A stretch of 64,000 bases of DNA from Ideonella livida (GTDB taxonomy: Bacteria; Pseudomonadota; Gammaproteobacteria; Burkholderiales; Burkholderiaceae_C): assembly GCF_010499455.1 (NCBI RefSeq), contig NZ_JAAGOH010000007.1, positions 62,001 through 126,000 on the forward strand, read 5' to 3'. The position numbers and the translations under genes are program-made. The notes beneath the pieces are model-generated. The model searched no databases. It saw only the letters and a list, made by a program, of their open reading frames with translations, and had not been told where the DNA came from. Below are positions 19,001 to 31,110 of this stretch, in pieces (the stretch's first letter is position 1; the number at the start of each line of letters is the position of its first letter).

Positions 19001-19732
19001 ATGCGTGTTTTCCCGCCCGACTGGCGAGACCCCCACTTCCGCCTCGGGGCCCGTGACATGGCGCCCGCCGCCCTGGGCATCGGCGCCTGGGGGCTGGTCA
19101 CCGGGGTGGCCATGGTCAAGAGCGGCCTGGGCCTGTGGCTCTCGCTGTGGATGAGTCTGGTGGTCTATGCGGGCAGTGCCCAGCTGGCCTCGCTGCCCCT
19201 GATCGCCACGGGCGCGCCGCTTTGGGTGATCTGGGCCACCTCTGCCTGCGTCAACCTGCGGTTTGTGATCTTCAGCGCAGGTTGGCGTCCGTACCTGGCC
19301 CCGCTGCCGCGTGGGCAGCGCCTGCTGCTGTCCTACCTGACCACCGACCTCAACAACGTGGTGTTCATGCGGCGCTTTCCGGCCCCGGTGCCGGCGCCGG
19401 AGCAGGTGCCCTACCTCTGGGGCGGCGTGCTGACCAACTGGGTGGCCTGGCAGCTGATGTCGGTCCTCGGCATCGTGCTGGCCGATGTCATCCCCACTGC
19501 CTGGGGCCTGGGCTTTGCCGGCACCCTGGCCCTGCTGGGCCTCACCGGGTCCTTGCTGTCCAGCCGTGCCACCTGGATTGCGGCCATGGTGGCCGCCTGT
19601 GCCTCGGTGGCCGCCTACGCGCTGCCGCTCAAGCTCAACATCGTGGTGGCCATTGCCGCCGCCCTGGCCGTGGGGGTGCTCATGGAGCACCTGCCCGGCC
19701 CCGGTCGCCCACCGGCCGGCACGGACGTCTGA
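19001..19732 (+). CDS. azlC: AzlC family branched-chain amino acid exporter, large subunit
   Basis: AzlC with AzlD exports branched-chain amino acids and analogues. The 243-residue product is strongly hydrophobic, with about 6-7 membrane segments, and has the family landmarks SLVVYAGSAQLASL and NLRFVIFSAGWRPYL. azlD follows 12 bases later, the usual pair. No adjacent regulator gene is present. Confidence 0.88.
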   Translation: MRVFPPDWRDPHFRLGARDMAPAALGIGAWGLVTGVAMVKSGLGLWLSLWMSLVVYAGSAQLASLPLIATGAPLWVIWATSACVNLRFVIFSAGWRPYLAPLPRGQRLLLSYLTTDLNNVVFMRRFPAPVPAPEQVPYLWGGVLTNWVAWQLMSVLGIVLADVIPTAWGLGFAGTLALLGLTGSLLSSRATWIAAMVAACASVAAYALPLKLNIVVAIAAALAVGVLMEHLPGPGRPPAGTDV

Positions 19733-19744
19733 CCTTTTCTGTCC

Positions 19745-20083
19745 ATGGCCACTTCCGACCCCTGGCTTGCTGCCCTGGCCATCGCCGGCATGGCGGTGAT
19801 CACCCTGCTGACCCGTGCCTTCTTCCTGCTGCCGGAGCGCGAGCTGCCCATTCCCGCCTGGCTGCGCGAGGCCCTGCGCTACGCCCCGATGGCGGCCCTG
19901 GTGGCGGTGGTCGCCCCCGAGATCGTGCTCACCCAGGGGCAGTTCCTGCCCACCTGGCAGGACGCCAAGCTGTATGCGGCGGCGGCCGGTGCCCTCTGGT
20001 TCTGGTGGCGGCGGGGCATCCTGGGCACCATCGTCTGTGGCACGCTGGTGTTGCTGGGCCTGCGCCTGGGCCTGGGCTGGTGA
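19745..20083 (+). CDS. azlD: AzlD family branched-chain amino acid exporter, small subunit
   Basis: This is the small partner of AzlC. The 112-residue product has about four hydrophobic segments and the typical AVITLLTRAFFLLPERELPI and LREALRYAPMAAL stretches. It lies immediately after azlC and is presumably translationally linked. Confidence 0.88.
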   Translation: MATSDPWLAALAIAGMAVITLLTRAFFLLPERELPIPAWLREALRYAPMAALVAVVAPEIVLTQGQFLPTWQDAKLYAAAAGALWFWWRRGILGTIVCGTLVLLGLRLGLGW

Positions 20084-20151
20084 GCCCCCGCGGCCCCGCC
20101 GGCCGCGAACCCTGAAATTCCTTCCAAACCACTGCAAGAGAGACGACAGAC

Positions 20152-21345
20152 ATGAACGTGATCCGCTTCTCCGACCTCATCGCCCAGGGCCAGGTGGCCG
20201 GCAAGCGCGTTTTCATCCGCGCCGACCTGAACGTGCCGCAAGATGACGCTGGCCACATCACCGAAGACACCCGTGTGCGTGCCTCCGCCCCGTGCGTGAA
20301 GATGGCCCTGGACGCCGGTGCTGCCGTGATGGTCACCAGCCACCTGGGCCGCCCGACCGAGGGTGAGTTCAAGCCCGAGGACACCCTGGCCCCTGTGGCC
20401 GCACGCCTGGGCGAACTGCTGGGCCGCGAGGTCAAGCTGGTGCAGAACTGGGTGGACGGCGTGGACGTGGCGCCCGGCGAAGTGGTGCTGCTCGAGAACT
20501 GCCGCGTCAACAAGGGCGAGAAGAAGAACAAGGAAGACCTGGCCCGCAAGATGGCCGCCCTGTGCGACATCTTCGTGCACGACGCCTTCGGCACCGCCCA
20601 CCGCGCCGAAGCCTCCACCTACGGCATTGCCCAATTCGCTCCGGTGGCCTGCGCCGGCCCGTTGCTGGCCGCCGAGATCGACGCCATCTCCAAGGCCCTG
20701 GCCAACCCCAAGCGCCCGCTGGTGGCCATCGTGGCCGGCTCCAAGGTGAGCACCAAGCTGACCATCCTGCAATCGCTGTCCAAGAACGTGGACGGCCTGA
20801 TCGTGGGCGGTGGCATCGCCAACACCTTCATGCTGGCCGCCGGCCTGAAGATCGGCAAGAGCCTGGCCGAGCCGGACCTAGTGGCAGAGGCCAAGGCCGT
20901 GATCGAAGCCATGGCTGCCCGTGGCGCGGCCGTGCCCATCCCGGTGGATGTGGTCTGCGCCAAGACCTTTGCCGCCGACGCCCCGGCCACCGTCAAGGCC
21001 GCCACCGAGGTGGCCGACGACGACCTGATCCTGGACATTGGCCCGCAAACCGCCGCCCAGCTGGCCGAGCAGCTCAAGGCCGCCGGCACCATCGTCTGGA
21101 ACGGCCCGGTGGGCGTGTTCGAGTTCGACGCCTTTGCCCACGGCACCGAAACCCTGGCCCGCGCCATCGCCGAATCGGAGGCCTTCAGCATCGCCGGCGG
21201 CGGCGACACCCTGGCGGCCATCGCCAAGTACGGCATCGAGAAGCAGGTGGGCTACATCTCCACCGGCGGCGGCGCCTTCCTGGAAGTGCTGGAAGGCAAG
21301 ACCCTGCCGGCCTTCGAGATCCTGAGCCAGCGCGCCGCCGGCTGA
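20152..21345 (+). CDS. pgk: Phosphoglycerate kinase
   Basis: Pgk interconverts 1,3-bisphosphoglycerate plus ADP with 3-phosphoglycerate plus ATP in glycolysis and gluconeogenesis. The 397-residue monomer has the RADLNVPQ substrate loop, [10 protein letters not shown], the nucleotide-binding half with [11 protein letters not shown], and the GGGDTLAAI motif. Length is standard. The start has AGAGAGACGACAGAC upstream. The next gene is maeB, where relatives often carry pyk and fba. Confidence 0.98.
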   Translation: MNVIRFSDLIAQGQVAGKRVFIRADLNVPQDDAGHITEDTRVRASAPCVKMALDAGAAVMVTSHLGRPTEGEFKPEDTLAPVAARLGELLGREVKLVQNWVDGVDVAPGEVVLLENCRVNKGEKKNKEDLARKMAALCDIFVHDAFGTAHRAEASTYGIAQFAPVACAGPLLAAEIDAISKALANPKRPLVAIVAGSKVSTKLTILQSLSKNVDGLIVGGGIANTFMLAAGLKIGKSLAEPDLVAEAKAVIEAMAARGAAVPIPVDVVCAKTFAADAPATVKAATEVADDDLILDIGPQTAAQLAEQLKAAGTIVWNGPVGVFEFDAFAHGTETLARAIAESEAFSIAGGGDTLAAIAKYGIEKQVGYISTGGGAFLEVLEGKTLPAFEILSQRAAG

Positions 21346-21350
21346 TCGTC

Positions 21351-21409
21351 TGCCCCCATATGGGGCACCAGGCTGGTGCCACCCCGGGCTGGCACCGGTC
21401 GGCCGGGGT
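21351..21409 (+). promoter_or_regulatory. Overlapping hairpins after pgk
   Basis: Three short inverted repeats are packed into 59 bases. TGCCCC pairs with GGGGCA (21351-21367). GGCACCA pairs with TGGTGCC (21364-21380). ACCCCGG pairs with CCGGGGT (21381-21409). The first two share bases and cannot both form. No T run follows, so this is not a classical terminator. It may mark the pgk mRNA 3' end or a maeB leader. Confidence 0.4.
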
Positions 21410-21486
21410 GTTTGCACCGCCCTGGCGCGGCCCGGTTCCGGGCTGCGCACCACGCTGGCGTGGCTGAAAAGCCGCTGAACATCGGT

Positions 21487-21505
21487 CCATGCAAGTTTTG
21501 CATGG
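21487..21505 (+). promoter_or_regulatory. 19-bp palindrome upstream of maeB (candidate operator)
   Basis: CCATGCAA (21487-21494) and TTGCATGG (21498-21505) are perfect complements separated by GTT. The AT-containing palindrome stands out from the GC-rich surroundings and lies 79 bases before the maeB ATG. It has the form of a repressor or activator binding site. The cognate regulator is not recognisable here. Confidence 0.5.
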
Positions 21506-21583
21506 TGCGCAAAGTTCCCACGATGCGGAAGAGGCGGCGAAGTAACCTCGCCGTCCCTTCTCATCCACGCGACCTTCGCCGCC

Positions 21584-23899
<2,316 letters not shown>

Positions 23900-23911
23900 G
23901 CGGCCGCGCGT

Positions 23912-23939
23912 CCCGGCGCGCCCCCTGGGGGTCGCCGGG
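23912..23939 (+). other. GC-only hairpin after maeB
   Basis: CCCGGCG (23912-23918) pairs with CGCCGGG (23933-23939), and inside it CCCCC faces GGGGG. The stem is very stable but has no T run. It could stabilise the maeB mRNA end or act with Rho. Confidence 0.35.
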
Positions 23940-23996
23940 CGCGGGCAGCATGGGCGATGTGGCGCGATGTGATGCGGTCCTTGCCAGCCGCGTCCC

Positions 23997-24002
23997 TACA
24001 AT
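23997..24002 (+). promoter_or_regulatory. -10-like TACAAT before purC
   Basis: TACAAT lies 54 bases before the purC start codon. No good -35 is seen at 16-18 bases, so this is only a partial promoter match. Confidence 0.35.
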
Positions 24003-24056
24003 CGCGGATTGCCCTCCAACCGGCCCCCGCTGCGGGGGCCCGACCCGCGTCCCGAC

Positions 24057-24953
24057 ATGACTGCCGCCCTGCACGAAAGCTCCCTCCACACCCTGCCCCT
24101 GCTGGCCCGCGGCAAGGTGCGTGACAACTACGCCGTCGGTGAGGACCGCCTCCTCATGATCGCCAGCGACCGGCTGTCGGCCTTCGACGTGGTCATGGGC
24201 GAGCCCATTCCCGGCAAGGGCGCGCTGCTGACCAAGATGGCGCTGTTCTGGTTCGACAAGCTGGGCCATGTGGTGCCCAACCACCTCACGGGTGAGGACC
24301 CGCTGTCCGTGGTGGCCGAGGACGAGAAGGCCCAGGTGCGCGACCGTGCCATGCTGGTCAAGCGCCTCAAGCCCTTGCCGGTTGAGGCCGTGGTGCGCGG
24401 CTACCTGGCCGGCTCCGGCTGGAAGGAATACCAGGAGAGCCAATCGGTGTGCGGCGAGGCCCTGCCCGCCGGCCTGAAGAACGCCTCCAAGCTGCCGGCC
24501 CCCATCTTCACCCCGGCCACCAAGGCCGAGATGGGCGAGCACGACGAGAACATCTCCTTTGCCCGCATGGGCGACATCGTTGGCACCGAGCTGGCCGAGA
24601 AGGTGCGCGAGGTGTCCATCCGCCTCTACACCGAGGCCGCCGCCTTCGCCCTGACCAAGGGCATCATCATCGCCGACACCAAGTTTGAGTTCGGCCTGGA
24701 CGAGGCCGGCACGCTCACCCTGATGGACGAGGTGCTGACGCCGGATTCCTCGCGCTACTGGCCCGTGGAAGGCTACCAAGAAGGCCTCAACCCGCCCAGT
24801 TACGACAAGCAGTTCGTGCGCGACTGGCTGGAGCAGGCCACGGTGGACGGCCAGCCCTGGGGCAAGACCGCGCCGGCCCCGGCCCTGCCGGCCGACGTGG
24901 TGGAGCGCACCGCCCAGAAGTACCGCGAAGCGCTGGACCGCCTGACGGCCTGA
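24057..24953 (+). CDS. purC: Phosphoribosylaminoimidazole-succinocarboxamide synthase
   Basis: PurC joins CAIR and aspartate with ATP in de novo purine synthesis. The 298-residue product has the N-terminal [25 protein letters not shown], the [15 protein letters not shown] block and TKFEFGLD. It is of the longer ~300-residue type. I chose ATG 24057 ([20 protein letters not shown]); codons upstream are unlike the family. purE and purK follow after two unrelated genes. Confidence 0.97.
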   Translation: MTAALHESSLHTLPLLARGKVRDNYAVGEDRLLMIASDRLSAFDVVMGEPIPGKGALLTKMALFWFDKLGHVVPNHLTGEDPLSVVAEDEKAQVRDRAMLVKRLKPLPVEAVVRGYLAGSGWKEYQESQSVCGEALPAGLKNASKLPAPIFTPATKAEMGEHDENISFARMGDIVGTELAEKVREVSIRLYTEAAAFALTKGIIIADTKFEFGLDEAGTLTLMDEVLTPDSSRYWPVEGYQEGLNPPSYDKQFVRDWLEQATVDGQPWGKTAPAPALPADVVERTAQKYREALDRLTA

Positions 24954-24981
24954 GTCGTAGCCGCAGGCAAGGAGCCGGAGC

Positions 24982-26127
24982 ATGGCCTTCCGTCTGATCG
25001 AGCGCCTGGACCAGGACATCGTCCATTGCACCGATCCTGAAACGCAGGAGTGCCTCAAGGCCGAGCGGGCCGGGGCCCTGGCCCGGCACGGCCTGATCCA
25101 GGAGGCGCGCTTTGCGCTCTCCGGCGTGCGCACCCAGAACCAGCGACTGCGCTCGACCCGCGTGGCCACCTGGATCGCGCTGGTCGAAGGCCTCATCCAG
25201 CACTCCGACACCCTTTCGCCCGAGGCAGCGGACAAGTTCCAGCGGGCGGTGGACCTGGCGGTGCAGGCGGCAGAGCCGGGGCTGCAGGCCCTGGCGCTGG
25301 CCTGGCTGGCCACCGTCAACTTCAACCGCTCCGAACTGGTGGACATGGCCCGCCAGCTCAGCCAGGCCGTGGCGCTGGCGCCGCTGGACCACCACGCCGC
25401 CTGGGCCCGCATCGGGCTGGTCCTGGCCGACACCTGCCGCTTCGCCGGTGCCGATGACCTTTCGCGCCAGTGGTACCAGCGGGCGCGGCTGGCCGCAGGA
25501 CACCAGGGCGATGCCTCCATGATGGGCGCGCTGTTGCACAACTTCGCCACCATGCGCGCCGCCCGTATCGGCCTGCAGGATGCCTTCGGGCAGGCTGACG
25601 CCGAAGAGGCGCGGCTGGCGCTGGTGGAGGCCGAGTCCTCGGGCAACTACGACGACAGTTCAGGCTCCCAGGCCCTGACCGCCATGCTGCCCCTGCTGCG
25701 TGCGCAACTGCTGGTGGTGCTGCGCCGCCACGATGAGGCGGTTTCGCTCTTTGGCGCCCACCTGGCGGTGGCGCGCGCCGAGGGCATGGCGCACCGGGAA
25801 GCCCGTTTCTTGGCGGATCGGGCCTGGTGCCATGCCAACACCCTGCGCCAGCATGACGCCGTGCGCGACGCCCAGGCTGCTGTGCGGCTGCTGCCCGAGC
25901 TGCTGGACGCCGACGACCAGGCCGCCGTCCACGGCCGTCTGGCCCAGACCTGGACCCGGCTGGGCCGCCCGGAACTGGCCGCGGAGCAGCAGCCGCAGGC
26001 CCAGGCCGCACTGGCCGAGCACCAAGCTCAGCAGGCGCGCCTGCGCAGCATCCTGGAGCGTGCGGGCCTGGGCCGGCCGCCCATGCCGCCTGTGGCGGCC
26101 CGTCCCGCCCTGCGTCCGGTCGCCTGA
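24982..26127 (+). CDS. TPR-like helical repeat protein, function unknown
   Basis: The 381-residue product is Ala/Leu/Arg-rich and all-helical in appearance. Repeated helix pairs of about 34-40 residues resemble tetratricopeptide repeats (around residues 90-350), with no signal peptide or membrane helix. It looks like the N-terminal sensor half of TPR-GGDEF cyclases (compare the gene at 56625) but lacks a GGDEF domain. It follows purC by 28 bases and may share its transcript. A scaffold role is inference only. Confidence 0.6.
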   Translation: MAFRLIERLDQDIVHCTDPETQECLKAERAGALARHGLIQEARFALSGVRTQNQRLRSTRVATWIALVEGLIQHSDTLSPEAADKFQRAVDLAVQAAEPGLQALALAWLATVNFNRSELVDMARQLSQAVALAPLDHHAAWARIGLVLADTCRFAGADDLSRQWYQRARLAAGHQGDASMMGALLHNFATMRAARIGLQDAFGQADAEEARLALVEAESSGNYDDSSGSQALTAMLPLLRAQLLVVLRRHDEAVSLFGAHLAVARAEGMAHREARFLADRAWCHANTLRQHDAVRDAQAAVRLLPELLDADDQAAVHGRLAQTWTRLGRPELAAEQQPQAQAALAEHQAQQARLRSILERAGLGRPPMPPVAARPALRPVA

Positions 26128-26214
26128 GCGGGTGCCGGGCGGTTGGCGCCGCTGTCGCCCTCACGCTTCCTGTGGAGGTGAGAGGCGCCAGTCGACGCCC
26201 TGCGCCTCAGCGCG

Positions 26215-27180
26215 TCAGCTGTTCCAGACCATCGACAGCTTGCGGCGGTAGCTGTCCAGCACCGGATCGCTGGGGGCCACCGCGGCCTTGCCGGTCAGCT
26301 CGAGCTTGCCCTTGCCCGGCTCTTCGGCGGCGGGCTTGGGCGCCGGTTTGGTCATCAGTTCCAGGATGGCCACATAGGTCTTGCGCGCGGCCTGCTCGTT
26401 CCAGGCCTTGTCGCGCATGAGGATCTCCAGCAGCTCGTCCATGGCCTCGGTCAGCTGGCCGGCCATGAACAGGCACTGGGCCTTCTCGAAGCGGGCGGCA
26501 AAGTCGCGCCGGTTGGTGGCGATGGCGGCCTCCAGCTCGGCCAGCGGGCGGGCCTGCAGGCTGGCCTCCGCGGCCTTGAGCCAATGCTCGATCGCGGCAT
26601 AGCGGCTGTCGGCCAGCGCGCGTGCAGCCACCTGGCCAAAGGCGGCGCGGGCTTGTGCCACGCGGGCCGGCTCGGTGCGGGCCAGGCCCAGCAGCACCTT
26701 CAGGTAATCGAGCCAGGCCACGTCGCTGGAAGGGTCGGCCTCCACCGCGGCGGCGAGCTTGTCCACCGCGTCCTGGGGATCGGCGCCCTCGGCGACCTGC
26801 GCCTCGACTTCTTCCACGGCCTCCTCGGCCGCCTGCTCCGCCGGGCCGGTCACATGCTTGGCCAGGAATTCGCGGATCTGGGACTCGGGGATCGCGCCGA
26901 CAAAACCGTCCACCGGCTGGCCCTGCGAGAACATCACGCAGAACGGGATGGAGCGCACGCCGAACATCTGGCTGAGCTGGCCGGCGATCTCGGGTTGCTC
27001 GTCGCTGTTGAGCTTGGCCAGGCGGAAGGCGCCGGCGTACTCGGTCTCCAGCTTCTCCAGGATGGGGCCCAGGCTCTTGCAGGGGCCGCACCAGGGGGCC
27101 CAGATGTCCAGCAGCACGGGCTGCTGCAGAGAGGCTTCGATCAGCTCGGCTTGCAGGTTCTGCAGGGTGATGTCGATCAT
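26215..27180 (-). CDS. cnoX: Thioredoxin-TPR chaperedoxin CnoX (YbbN)
   Basis: CnoX-type proteins combine a thioredoxin domain with TPR repeats and protect proteins from oxidation, handing them to GroEL or DnaK. The 321-residue product has a thioredoxin domain (1-110) with WAPWCGPCK (Cys31 and Cys34) and the cis-Pro loop RSIPF, then a linker rich in Ala/Glu and TPR-like helices (about 135-280). Both Cys are present, unlike E. coli CnoX, so it may be an active thiol-disulfide enzyme. ATG 27180 matches the family start. It is divergent from purE. Confidence 0.88.
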   Translation of the reverse strand: MIDITLQNLQAELIEASLQQPVLLDIWAPWCGPCKSLGPILEKLETEYAGAFRLAKLNSDEQPEIAGQLSQMFGVRSIPFCVMFSQGQPVDGFVGAIPESQIREFLAKHVTGPAEQAAEEAVEEVEAQVAEGADPQDAVDKLAAAVEADPSSDVAWLDYLKVLLGLARTEPARVAQARAAFGQVAARALADSRYAAIEHWLKAAEASLQARPLAELEAAIATNRRDFAARFEKAQCLFMAGQLTEAMDELLEILMRDKAWNEQAARKTYVAILELMTKPAPKPAAEEPGKGKLELTGKAAVAPSDPVLDSYRRKLSMVWNS

Positions 27181-27297
27181 GGCGGGAAGGCGAAGGGGAG
27201 GTCGATCACCCGGGCCGCCGCCCTGTGGGGGGCTGCGGCCGGGAGGGGTCGGCAGGGGCGCCGCCGACGGGCAACATGCCCGCAAGACGCTGCGGCC

Positions 27298-27303
27298 TAA
27301 AAT
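27298..27303 (+). promoter_or_regulatory. -10-like TAAAAT before purE
   Basis: TAAAAT lies 31 bases before the GTG start of purE in the divergent gap with cnoX. No clear -35 box was found. Confidence 0.35.
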
Positions 27304-27334
27304 CACACCCTTTGTGATCCGGAGTCCGCACGTC

Positions 27335-27832
27335 GTGAACAGCGCCTCGCCCGTGGTCGGCATCGTCATGGGTTCTTCCAGCGATTGGGAGACCATGAAA
27401 GCCGCTGCCCAGATTCTCGCCGAGTTCGGCGTGCCGCATGAGGCGCGCGTCGTCTCCGCGCACCGCATGCCGGACGATATGTTTGCCTACGCCGAAGCGG
27501 CCCAGAGCCGCGGTCTGACGGCCATCATCGCCGGGGCGGGGGGCGCCGCCCACCTGCCCGGCATGCTGGCGGCCAAGACCGTGGTGCCGGTGCTGGGCGT
27601 GCCGGTGGCCAGCCGGCATCTGCAGGGGGTGGATTCGCTGCACTCCATCGTCCAGATGCCCAAGGGCATTCCTGTGGCCACCTTCGCCATCGGGGTGGCG
27701 GGTGCCGCCAATGCGGCACTGTTTGCCGTGGCCATGCTGGCCACCCGTGACGAGGCCCTGCGCCAGCAGCTCGAGGCCTACCGTGCCCGCCAGACCGAGG
27801 TGGCGCGCGGCATGAGCGCCGACCTGACATGA
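27335..27832 (+). CDS. purE: 5-(carboxyamino)imidazole ribonucleotide mutase
   Basis: PurE converts N5-CAIR to CAIR. The 165-residue product has the class I signatures [21 protein letters not shown] and the [13 protein letters not shown] loop. I chose the GTG at 27335, preceded by CCGGAG; the frame stays open far upstream but only as antisense to cnoX. The stop overlaps the purK start (ATGA at 27829), so the two are translationally coupled. Confidence 0.96.
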   Translation: MNSASPVVGIVMGSSSDWETMKAAAQILAEFGVPHEARVVSAHRMPDDMFAYAEAAQSRGLTAIIAGAGGAAHLPGMLAAKTVVPVLGVPVASRHLQGVDSLHSIVQMPKGIPVATFAIGVAGAANAALFAVAMLATRDEALRQQLEAYRARQTEVARGMSADLT

Positions 27833-29028
27833 GCGCCCATCCCGACACCCGCCGGCCCCTGCTGCCGGGCGAGGCCACCCTGGGCGTGATGGGGGGCGGC
27901 CAGCTCGGCCGCATGTTCGTGCACGCCGCCCAGACCCTGGGCTTTCGCACGGTGGTCCTCGATCCCGACGCCACCAGCCCGGCCGGCCTGGTGGCCCATG
28001 AGCACATCGCCACCGGCTACGAGGACGCCGACGGCCTGCGACGCCTGGCCGCCGTGGCCGATGCGGTGACCACCGAGTTCGAGAACGTGCCGGCCCAGGC
28101 CCTGCTGGCCCTGGCCGAACACCGCCCGGTGGCGCCGGGCGGCGCCGCCGTCGCCGTGTGCCAGGACCGTGCCGCGGAGAAGGCCCACATCCAGGCGGCT
28201 GGCGTGCCCTGCGCCCCGCATGCGGTCATCGCCACCGCCCACGACCTGGCGGCCGTGCCCGATGCGCTGCTGCCCGGCATCCTCAAGACCGCCCGCATGG
28301 GCTATGACGGCAAGGGCCAGGTCCGGGTGGCCGACCGTGCTGAATTGGCCACGGCCTGGGCTGCGCTGCAGCAGGTCACCTGCGTGCTGGAGAAGCGCTT
28401 GCCGCTGCTGCAGGAGCTCAGCGTCATCGTGGCCCGCGGCGCCGATGGCCAGCTGGTGAATTTCCCTGTGCAGCAGAACCTGCACCGCGACGGCATCCTG
28501 GCGGTCACCCAGGTGCCGGCGCCGGACGTGGCGCCAGCCTTGGCCGAGGAGGCGGTGCAATGCGCCGGCCGGATCGCGGCCGAGATGGGCTATGTCGGCG
28601 TGCTGTGCGTGGAGTTCTTCGTGGTGGCCGATCCGGCCGACGCGACGGCTGCGCGCCTGGTGGCCAACGAGATGGCGCCCCGGCCCCATAACTCGGGCCA
28701 TTACAGCCTGGATGCTTGCGACCTGTCGCAGTTCGACCTGCAGGTGCGCGCCATGGCCGGCTTGCCGCTGGTGGCGCCGCGCCTGCACTCGCCCACCGTC
28801 ATGCTCAACCTGCTGGGCGACCTGTGGGGCGACGGCCGTGCGCCGGGCCGCACCCCCGACTGGGCCGCGGTGATGGCCTTGCCGGGGGCGCACCTGCACC
28901 TGTACGGCAAGGCCAGTGCCCGGCCGGGCCGCAAGATGGGCCACCTGACCCTCAGCGGCGCCACCGCCGAGCAGGTGCGCGAGACCGCCTTGCGGGCCTG
29001 TGCGCTGCTGGGCCTGCCGGCCTTCTGA
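27829..29028 (+). CDS. purK: 5-(carboxyamino)imidazole ribonucleotide synthase
   Basis: PurK makes N5-CAIR from AIR, bicarbonate and ATP. The 399-residue product is an ATP-grasp enzyme: N-terminal [23 protein letters not shown] before the ATP-grasp core, [18 protein letters not shown] and the [14 protein letters not shown] motif. It starts inside the purE stop codon. Confidence 0.96.
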   Translation: MSAHPDTRRPLLPGEATLGVMGGGQLGRMFVHAAQTLGFRTVVLDPDATSPAGLVAHEHIATGYEDADGLRRLAAVADAVTTEFENVPAQALLALAEHRPVAPGGAAVAVCQDRAAEKAHIQAAGVPCAPHAVIATAHDLAAVPDALLPGILKTARMGYDGKGQVRVADRAELATAWAALQQVTCVLEKRLPLLQELSVIVARGADGQLVNFPVQQNLHRDGILAVTQVPAPDVAPALAEEAVQCAGRIAAEMGYVGVLCVEFFVVADPADATAARLVANEMAPRPHNSGHYSLDACDLSQFDLQVRAMAGLPLVAPRLHSPTVMLNLLGDLWGDGRAPGRTPDWAAVMALPGAHLHLYGKASARPGRKMGHLTLSGATAEQVRETALRACALLGLPAF

Positions 29029-29044
29029 ACCCGGTCCGCGCCGC

Positions 29045-30025
29045 ATGACCATCCGTCCCGGAACCGATCCCGCCGCCCTGCATGAGGCGGCCCAGCACCT
29101 GGCACGGGGGGAGCTGGTGGCCTTTCCCACCGAAACCGTCTACGGCCTGGGTGCCCGTGCCGATGACGACGCTGCCGTGGCCGCGGTGTACGCCACCAAG
29201 GGCCGTCCCGCCGACCACCCGCTGATCGTGCATGTGCCCGATGTGGACAGCGCCCGGCGGTTCGCCGCGGTCTGGCCCGAGCGGGTGCAGCGCCTGGTCC
29301 AGGCTTTCTGGCCCGGTCCGGTGACCGTCATCGTCCCGAGGGCGCCGGACATGGGGGCCGCCGCCGCGGGCGGGCAGGACAGCATTGGTCTGCGCTGTCC
29401 CGCCCATCCGGTGGCTCAGGCCCTGCTGCGGGAGGCCGCCGCCCTGGGGGTGCCCGGCGTGGCTGCCCCCAGTGCCAACCGCTTCGGACGGGTCAGCCCC
29501 ACCTGCGCCGCCCATGTGCTGGACGAGTTCGGCCCCGCCGTGCCGGTGCTCGACGGTGGCGAGTGTGAAGTCGGCATCGAGTCGGCCATCATCGACTGCA
29601 GCCGCGACCGCGCCGTGCTGCTGCGCCCCGGCGCCCTCAGCCGCCTGCACCTGGCGGCGGCCTTGGGGGAGCCGCTGGCCGACCGCGATGCGCAGGCGCC
29701 CCGGGCCTCGGGCACGCTGGAGTCGCACTATGCGCCCCGGGCGCGGGTACGCCTGATGTCCGCCGCCATGCTGGCGCAGGCCCTGTCGGTGCTGGGCCAG
29801 ACCGCGGGCTCGCCACCGGTGGGCGTCTACGCCCGCACTGTCACCCCCGCCGCCGGCCTGCCCTGGCGGGTGATGCCGACCGATCCGGCCGGCGCCGCCC
29901 ACGACCTGTTCGCCGGCCTGCGCCATCTGGACGACCAGGGCGTGCCGCTGATCTGGGTCGAAACCCCACCCGCCGATCCCGCGTGGGAAGGGGTGCTGGA
30001 CCGCTTGCAGCGGGCCGCCGCCTGA
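29045..30025 (+). CDS. sua5: L-threonylcarbamoyladenylate synthase (Sua5 type)
   Basis: The enzyme makes threonylcarbamoyl-AMP, the donor for t6A37 in ANN-decoding tRNAs. The 326-residue product has the YrdC domain (1-200: FPTETVYGLGARAD, KGRPADHPL, APSANRFGRVSPT, and SAIIDCS) plus the C-terminal Sua5 domain (about 230-326) after the linker ASGTLESHYAPR. It is therefore the long Sua5 form, not short TsaC. ATG 29045 gives the family start. It lies 16 bases after purK. tsaB, which acts in the same pathway, is 3.6 kb downstream. Confidence 0.93.
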   Translation: MTIRPGTDPAALHEAAQHLARGELVAFPTETVYGLGARADDDAAVAAVYATKGRPADHPLIVHVPDVDSARRFAAVWPERVQRLVQAFWPGPVTVIVPRAPDMGAAAAGGQDSIGLRCPAHPVAQALLREAAALGVPGVAAPSANRFGRVSPTCAAHVLDEFGPAVPVLDGGECEVGIESAIIDCSRDRAVLLRPGALSRLHLAAALGEPLADRDAQAPRASGTLESHYAPRARVRLMSAAMLAQALSVLGQTAGSPPVGVYARTVTPAAGLPWRVMPTDPAGAAHDLFAGLRHLDDQGVPLIWVETPPADPAWEGVLDRLQRAAA

Positions 30026-30065
30026 CCCCGCCACGCCTCCCACCTCCTCCGTTCCTGGAGACCTG

Positions 30066-31088
30066 ATGTCCTCTTTCCTTTCCAGACGCGCCCTCGGCCT
30101 GGGTGGCCTGCTGCTCAGCCTGGTGCTGGCCCTGGCGGCCTGTGGCGGCAGCGTGTCCCGACTCGACCCCTTCGTGGCCGAGCGCATGATCGTCTTCGGG
30201 GACGAGCTGAGCCTGCTGGACGATGGCCTGAGCACCGGCAACGCCTCGCAGTACGGCCTCAATGCCGTGTCCAGCGCCGACAGCGCCACCATCAGCTGCA
30301 ACGACAACGGCGGTGGCCGGCGCCGGCTGTGGGTGCAGGCGCTGGCCGACTATTACGGCCTGGTCTTCGCCCCCTGCAACCCCTCGGGCCTGCGTGCCAG
30401 CCAACTCAAGGCCTTCATGCGTGCGGGCTACGGTGCCACCGTCGCGTCCGTCGCCCTGCAGATCAAGGGCTTCCGCGAGGACCTCTACGGCGGCTTCGGC
30501 GCCCAGGACATGGTCACCGTGCTGGCTGGCCTGCACGACGTGATGCAGGTCTACGGCGACAACGACAGCTACCCCAATGACGCGGCCAAGCTGGCCGAGG
30601 TGCGGGCCCGGGGTGAGCAGCTGGGGGCACTGGTCAACGGCATCATCGACGAGGGGCCGCGGGTCATCGTCAGCCAGATCCTGGACGTGGGACTGACCCC
30701 CTACGCCCAGTCCCTGGGCAATGCCGAGGCCAAGCGCCTGACCGCCCTGACCAATGCTTTCAACGATGGTCTGCGGCTGACGGTGCGCAACGATGGCACC
30801 AAGATCGGCCTGGTGGAGATGGACACCATCGCCCGCTCGGCCCACCAGAACAGCGCCTACAACCACGTGGACCTGGCCTGTGACGAGGACCACCGCAGCA
30901 ACCCCGAGGAGGCGCTGACCGGTGCCGACCAGGGCGGCTCCCTGCTGGGTTGCACCACCCAGACCCTGACCAGCGACGGCGCCGCCACCACCCACCTGTG
31001 GGCCGATGCGCTGCACCCCAATGTGTACATGATCTCGTACACGCTGGGCCTGGCGGCCGTTTCCCGGGCGCGTAACAACCCCTTCTGA
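30066..31088 (+). CDS. SGNH/GDSL-like lipoprotein with Glu at the nucleophile position
   Basis: The 340-residue product has a lipobox LAAC (Cys26) after a hydrophobic signal, so it should be a lipoprotein. The fold looks like SGNH esterases: block I VFGDELSLLDDG (residues 43-54), a GLHD block near 155-158 and a DALHP block (Asp314, His317). In block I the usual catalytic Ser of GDSL is Glu47, and the block III Gly-x-Asn-Asp is Gly-Leu-His-Asp. Hydrolase activity is thus doubtful. It may be a binding protein or use altered chemistry. It converges with dacB. Confidence 0.6.
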   Translation: MSSFLSRRALGLGGLLLSLVLALAACGGSVSRLDPFVAERMIVFGDELSLLDDGLSTGNASQYGLNAVSSADSATISCNDNGGGRRRLWVQALADYYGLVFAPCNPSGLRASQLKAFMRAGYGATVASVALQIKGFREDLYGGFGAQDMVTVLAGLHDVMQVYGDNDSYPNDAAKLAEVRARGEQLGALVNGIIDEGPRVIVSQILDVGLTPYAQSLGNAEAKRLTALTNAFNDGLRLTVRNDGTKIGLVEMDTIARSAHQNSAYNHVDLACDEDHRSNPEEALTGADQGGSLLGCTTQTLTSDGAATTHLWADALHPNVYMISYTLGLAAVSRARNNPF

Positions 31089-31110
31089 GCCGGGCCCGGC
31101 GGGCCGTGGC

